From Bacteroidales bacterium (GTDB lineage Bacteria > Bacteroidota > Bacteroidia > Bacteroidales > P3): DNA of 64,000 nt. Every line of letters starts with the position of its first letter. The stretch's first letter is position 1. Location: contig JAFURZ010000013.1 in NCBI GenBank assembly GCA_017480785.1, forward strand, positions 1 through 64,000, read 5' to 3'. A program made the position numbers and the translations under genes. Below the pieces are notes generated by a model, which saw only the letters and a program-made list of their open reading frames with translations, did no database searches and was not told the DNA's origin. Shown piece after piece: positions 61,020-64,000 of the stretch.

Positions 61020-62579
61020 TTAGTTTTCTTCGGGGACAAGGGTGAATAGCGAGAGGGTGCCATTGTCGGCTTCACGGTGGAAGCGTCGGAGCACGTCGGG
61101 GTGGAGGGGCAACTGCTCGTCGTAGACGGCGTTCTCCATGACGATATAGTCGAACGGGAAGGACAGGGCAGCCGAGACAACGTTCTCGTCGTATCCCATT
61201 ACGGTGTATCCCTTCCGCTGCATCTGGATGAAGGGGCCGTTCTGCGGGTAGGCCAAAAAGGCCAGGATGCGGGCGTCGCGCGGGACACCGAGGCTGTTGA
61301 GCCAGCGGTCGGAGCCACGGAAACGTTGCGCACAGATGTATGCGCGGTCGCCCTCCCAGCAACGGTCGGCCACCTTATGCTTGGCCTCTTTATACATCAC
61401 GCCACCCAACAATACAAGCAGCACCGCTGCCACCAATACAGGCAGGTGTCCCTTGACGGCAGGCAGGGCTCGCAACGCCAGTATGAAAGTGAAAAGCACC
61501 GGCAGGAAGAAGCTGTCGAGGAAATAATAGTCATGGTTCTGATACTGCCGGAACATAGCTACAAAGAAACACACCTCTCCCAACCACCAGATGCCGGCCA
61601 GCCAACCCAACGACAGCCGGTTGCTCCGCCTGCGCCTGATGCTGAGCAAGACCACCGCAGCCACACAGGCAACGGCGACAATCCAGTGTTGCAGACGCGA
61701 AAAATACTCGAAGCGCCAGTGCCAATGTATCTCGTCGAAGACCGTCTGCACATCCTCCCAACTGCGCGGAGGCATCAGCAGGTTGAGGAACAGCGAGCCA
61801 TTGTCGGCCCGCAAATGGGCATTCCAACCCATATAGCCCAGTATTGCCACCGCTGCCACTAGCGGAGCCTGCCACCGGTGACGCAATCCGCTCTCATGCC
61901 GTAGGATACGCAGCAGTTCGAATGCGCACACCGCCACCAGCGGCACCACGAAGGAGGTGCGTACCAGCGCAGACAAAGCCAAGAGGGCTACCGACAGGTT
62001 CCACTGCCCCACCCTGCCTTCTTGAAAATAGCGCACATAGGCCCATAGTCCCACCAATGCCAACGCCAGCGCGGGGGCCGAAGGCAGATAGTTGTTGAAA
62101 TAGAATACGTACAGCGGCGAGGTCATGGCCACCAGCGTCACCAGAAGGGCCTTGATGAAGTCGTCCGTCAGTCGCCTTGCCATCAGGTAGAGAAAACACA
62201 GCCCTATCAGACTGACCAGCAACGTGAACCCTCGGAACACCCAGGGGGCATCGGTGCCCAAAACTGCCATGAGCAATGCCACAACATATTCGTGTATGGG
62301 GAAATCCACCGCCGTAACGGTGTTCTCAGAATCCACCTCCCACCACCCAGGGAACTGCTTGTTGTAGAGGAGCGTCTCTGGGTGGAAGAAATCGTATCCA
62401 TTATTCTGGAAACCGACCACTATTGAGTACCTGTCGGCCTGTGCCCACGCATGGGTAAACGCCGGGAACTGGTTCACCTGGCGTAACCCGAGCAACATGC
62501 CGACCACCACAATGGCAATGGCAGCAAGCATGCTGCCATTGTCACAACGGTGTTCTCTTTTAGTAGCCGAAGATTTCAT
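61020..62579 (-). CDS. PMT/ArnT-like membrane glycosyltransferase
   Basis: A 519-residue protein with about 11 membrane segments (MLAAIAIVVVGMLLGL near the N-terminus). The first outer loop (QFPAFTHAWAQADRYSIVVG) has the acidic residue placed as in GT-C sugar transferases; ENTVTAVDFPIHEYVVALLM follows. The C-terminal soluble part (RGSDRWLNSLGVPRDARILA) resembles that of other bacterial GT39 proteins. The start is uncertain: ATG 62579 overlaps the upstream M16 gene by 20 bp, while ATG 62531 does not. It leads the GT2/GT-C operon. Confidence 0.82.
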   Translation of the reverse strand: MKSSATKREHRCDNGSMLAAIAIVVVGMLLGLRQVNQFPAFTHAWAQADRYSIVVGFQNNGYDFFHPETLLYNKQFPGWWEVDSENTVTAVDFPIHEYVVALLMAVLGTDAPWVFRGFTLLVSLIGLCFLYLMARRLTDDFIKALLVTLVAMTSPLYVFYFNNYLPSAPALALALVGLWAYVRYFQEGRVGQWNLSVALLALSALVRTSFVVPLVAVCAFELLRILRHESGLRHRWQAPLVAAVAILGYMGWNAHLRADNGSLFLNLLMPPRSWEDVQTVFDEIHWHWRFEYFSRLQHWIVAVACVAAVVLLSIRRRRSNRLSLGWLAGIWWLGEVCFFVAMFRQYQNHDYYFLDSFFLPVLFTFILALRALPAVKGHLPVLVAAVLLVLLGGVMYKEAKHKVADRCWEGDRAYICAQRFRGSDRWLNSLGVPRDARILAFLAYPQNGPFIQMQRKGYTVMGYDENVVSAALSFPFDYIVMENAVYDEQLPLHPDVLRRFHREADNGTLSLFTLVPEEN

Positions 62580-64000
62580 CCAACGTGAGTTTCTTCACCT
62601 TGCCGTACTTGCTCAGGGCGTTGAAATCCATCTCGCTCTCCTTGCCGAGGATGAGGTAGGCTTTCTTCTGGCCTTTGATGTGCTTCTGCTGGAAGGCGAC
62701 GAGGTCCTGCATGGTCATCTTCTGATAGGCCTTGAAGTTCTGTTTGCGCAGAGGCTCTTTCCAGCCCATCTTTTCGCAGTTGAGGTAGGCACTGATGATG
62801 CCCAGCTTGGTGGTGCGTGCGGTGCGGCTGCCGGCCAGCAGGGCGTCCTTGGCCAGGCGGAAGTTGGCGTCGGCCTGCGGCATGTCGTCGAAGAGTTCCT
62901 CATAGGCGTCGAGGGCGTCGAGGAGCTTGTCGTTCTGGGTGATGACGTTGGCGCTGTTGTAGAAGTAGCCGTCCTTGTCGCTGCCGTAGGTGTAGCGGCT
63001 GCTAGCGCTGTAGGCGAGGCTGCGTTTCTCACGCATCTCTTGGAAGACGATGGCGTTCATCGAGCCGCCGAAGTACTCGTTGAAGAGGTTCATGCCGGGC
63101 ACCTGGGCAGTGTTGAAGTGCTCGCCACGGAAGTACTCGGTGACATAGGTGTTCTTGGCGTCGTAGTTGACGAAGAGCACTTGGTTGTCGTTCACAGCCT
63201 GCGGCTGGTGCACCTTGTTAGCGGGCACATCCTTGGTAGGCTTCACGGTGTGGATTTTGTTCACTACAGCGGTGGCCTCCTTGAGCGAGAGCGGGCCATA
63301 GTAGATTACGCGGTGCTTATAGTTGAAGAGGTCGTGCAGGGCGTCGGTCAGCTGCTTGGCGGTGTAGCTGCGCAGCTGGGCGTCGCTCTCGGTGGTCTCC
63401 TTGATGTAGTCTTCACCATAGATGCCGTAGCGGTTCAGGGCACTGAAAGCGGCGCGCTGGTTGGTCTTGTTGTCGGTGCGACTCTTGATGAGGCGATCCA
63501 CACGCATCTTCAATGCTTCGTCGTTAGGCTGGCACGTGCCCATGATTTCCTCGACGAGGGCCATGGCTTTCTCCATGTTCTCCGCCAGGCCGCTGATGTT
63601 GAGGTTGATGACCTCGCCACCGACACTGATGCTCCATGAGCAAGCAAGTTTGTAGAATTCTTCTTGCAACTGCTCGGCGGTGTGGCGGTCGGTGTTGAGG
63701 TAATCCACAATGGTGACGGCCATGTCGATGGTCTTGTCGGCCCAGGCGCCGAACTCGAAGCGATACTGCAGGTTGAAGGTACCGTTCTCCACGTTCTTCA
63801 CATACAGCACCTCGCTGCCATTGGCAGTCTTGCCCTTCTGCAGGTCTTTCTTGAAGTTGACGAACTGCGGCTGGATGGGCTTGGCCTTGGCGGCATCGGC
63901 CTTGATGCTAGCCAGGAAGGGGCTCTCCGTGTCGCGGCTCACATAAATGGGGGTGATGGCAGGTTTGGTCACCTTGGTGACGGGGTCGGGGGTGTCCTGG
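62560..64000 (-). CDS. M16 family peptidase, C-terminal part (5' end outside the window)
   Basis: The frame is open to the right edge. The visible ~480 residues are the second half of an M16 (insulinase/processing peptidase) protein: YRFEFGAWADKTIDMAVTIV, then AFSALNRYGIYGEDYIKETT and MNLFNEYFGGSMNAIVFQEM-REKRSLAYSAS. This half usually lacks the zinc site; the HXXEH motif should lie in the missing N-terminal part. The enzyme probably degrades peptides in the periplasm. The glycosyltransferase operon overlaps its end. Confidence 0.88.
   Translation of the reverse strand, partial: QDTPDPVTKVTKPAITPIYVSRDTESPFLASIKADAAKAKPIQPQFVNFKKDLQKGKTANGSEVLYVKNVENGTFNLQYRFEFGAWADKTIDMAVTIVDYLNTDRHTAEQLQEEFYKLACSWSISVGGEVINLNISGLAENMEKAMALVEEIMGTCQPNDEALKMRVDRLIKSRTDNKTNQRAAFSALNRYGIYGEDYIKETTESDAQLRSYTAKQLTDALHDLFNYKHRVIYYGPLSLKEATAVVNKIHTVKPTKDVPANKVHQPQAVNDNQVLFVNYDAKNTYVTEYFRGEHFNTAQVPGMNLFNEYFGGSMNAIVFQEMREKRSLAYSASSRYTYGSDKDGYFYNSANVITQNDKLLDALDAYEELFDDMPQADANFRLAKDALLAGSRTARTTKLGIISAYLNCEKMGWKEPLRKQNFKAYQKMTMQDLVAFQQKHIKGQKKAYLILGKESEMDFNALSKYGKVKKLTLDEIFGY

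Overview
The window reads as a chromosomal segment of a fairly GC-rich member of the Bacteroidales. The evidence is: several promoters of the Bacteroidetes type (TTTG, 19 bases, TANNTTTG); almost no Shine-Dalgarno signals; type IX secretion (T9SS) cargo proteins with C-terminal sorting domains; a PorZ-like protein; BspA-type leucine-rich repeats; and Bacteroidetes-style DUF1573, GreA/B-like and TPM-domain proteins. I cannot fix the genus. The first ~36 bases are the 5' end of a 16S rRNA gene running off the left edge, so an rRNA operon starts here with its promoter at 300-330.

Layout. 0.8-9.7 kb: one giant secreted repeat protein (minus). 10.2-12.4 kb: lemA, a TPM-domain gene, a 45-residue basic protein with its own promoter and terminator, and a NUDIX hydrolase (plus). 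12.4-14.1 kb: a receptor-like Ser/Thr kinase with leucine-rich repeats (minus, one frameshift). 14.3-17.9 kb: a frameshifted regulator-like gene and an AT-rich accessory pair of unknown function (plus, frameshifted). 18.0-21.9 kb: an ATPase and an SF1 helicase with an internal exonuclease domain. 21.9-26.2 kb: two sigma-factor operons of similar design facing each other across a repeat-rich gap. 26.3-30.3 kb: queC-queD-queE-queF for queuosine precursor synthesis, preceded by a preQ1-I riboswitch, plus two envelope genes. 30.3-34.6 kb: urocanate hydratase, then an AT-rich three-gene cassette that appears to have split the 5' end of hutU. 34.6-45.9 kb: T9SS cargo, a subtilase, and the tightly overlapping run mreC-traB-mreD-porZ-recO, with gmk upstream. 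46.3-57.1 kb: two large T9SS cargo proteins, a DUF1573 lipoprotein-like protein, an aminotransferase and a GreA/B-like protein. 57.3-62.6 kb: a membrane glycosyltransferase operon, behind an M16 peptidase that runs off the right edge.

Functional themes. Much of the window serves the cell envelope: rod-shape proteins, the PorZ component of T9SS, at least four T9SS-exported proteins, glycan transfer, and two membrane-coupled sigma operons. The most striking non-gene signal is repetitive DNA: three 109-bp perfect palindromes between genes; three 92-bp palindromic elements translated in frame inside one gene; a further palindrome translated inside the helicase; and several short tandem or hairpin repeats in gaps.

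Limits. All assignments come from reading the sequence; no database search was done. Four single-base indels cluster at 13.9-17.1 kb and may be assembly errors rather than real mutations.
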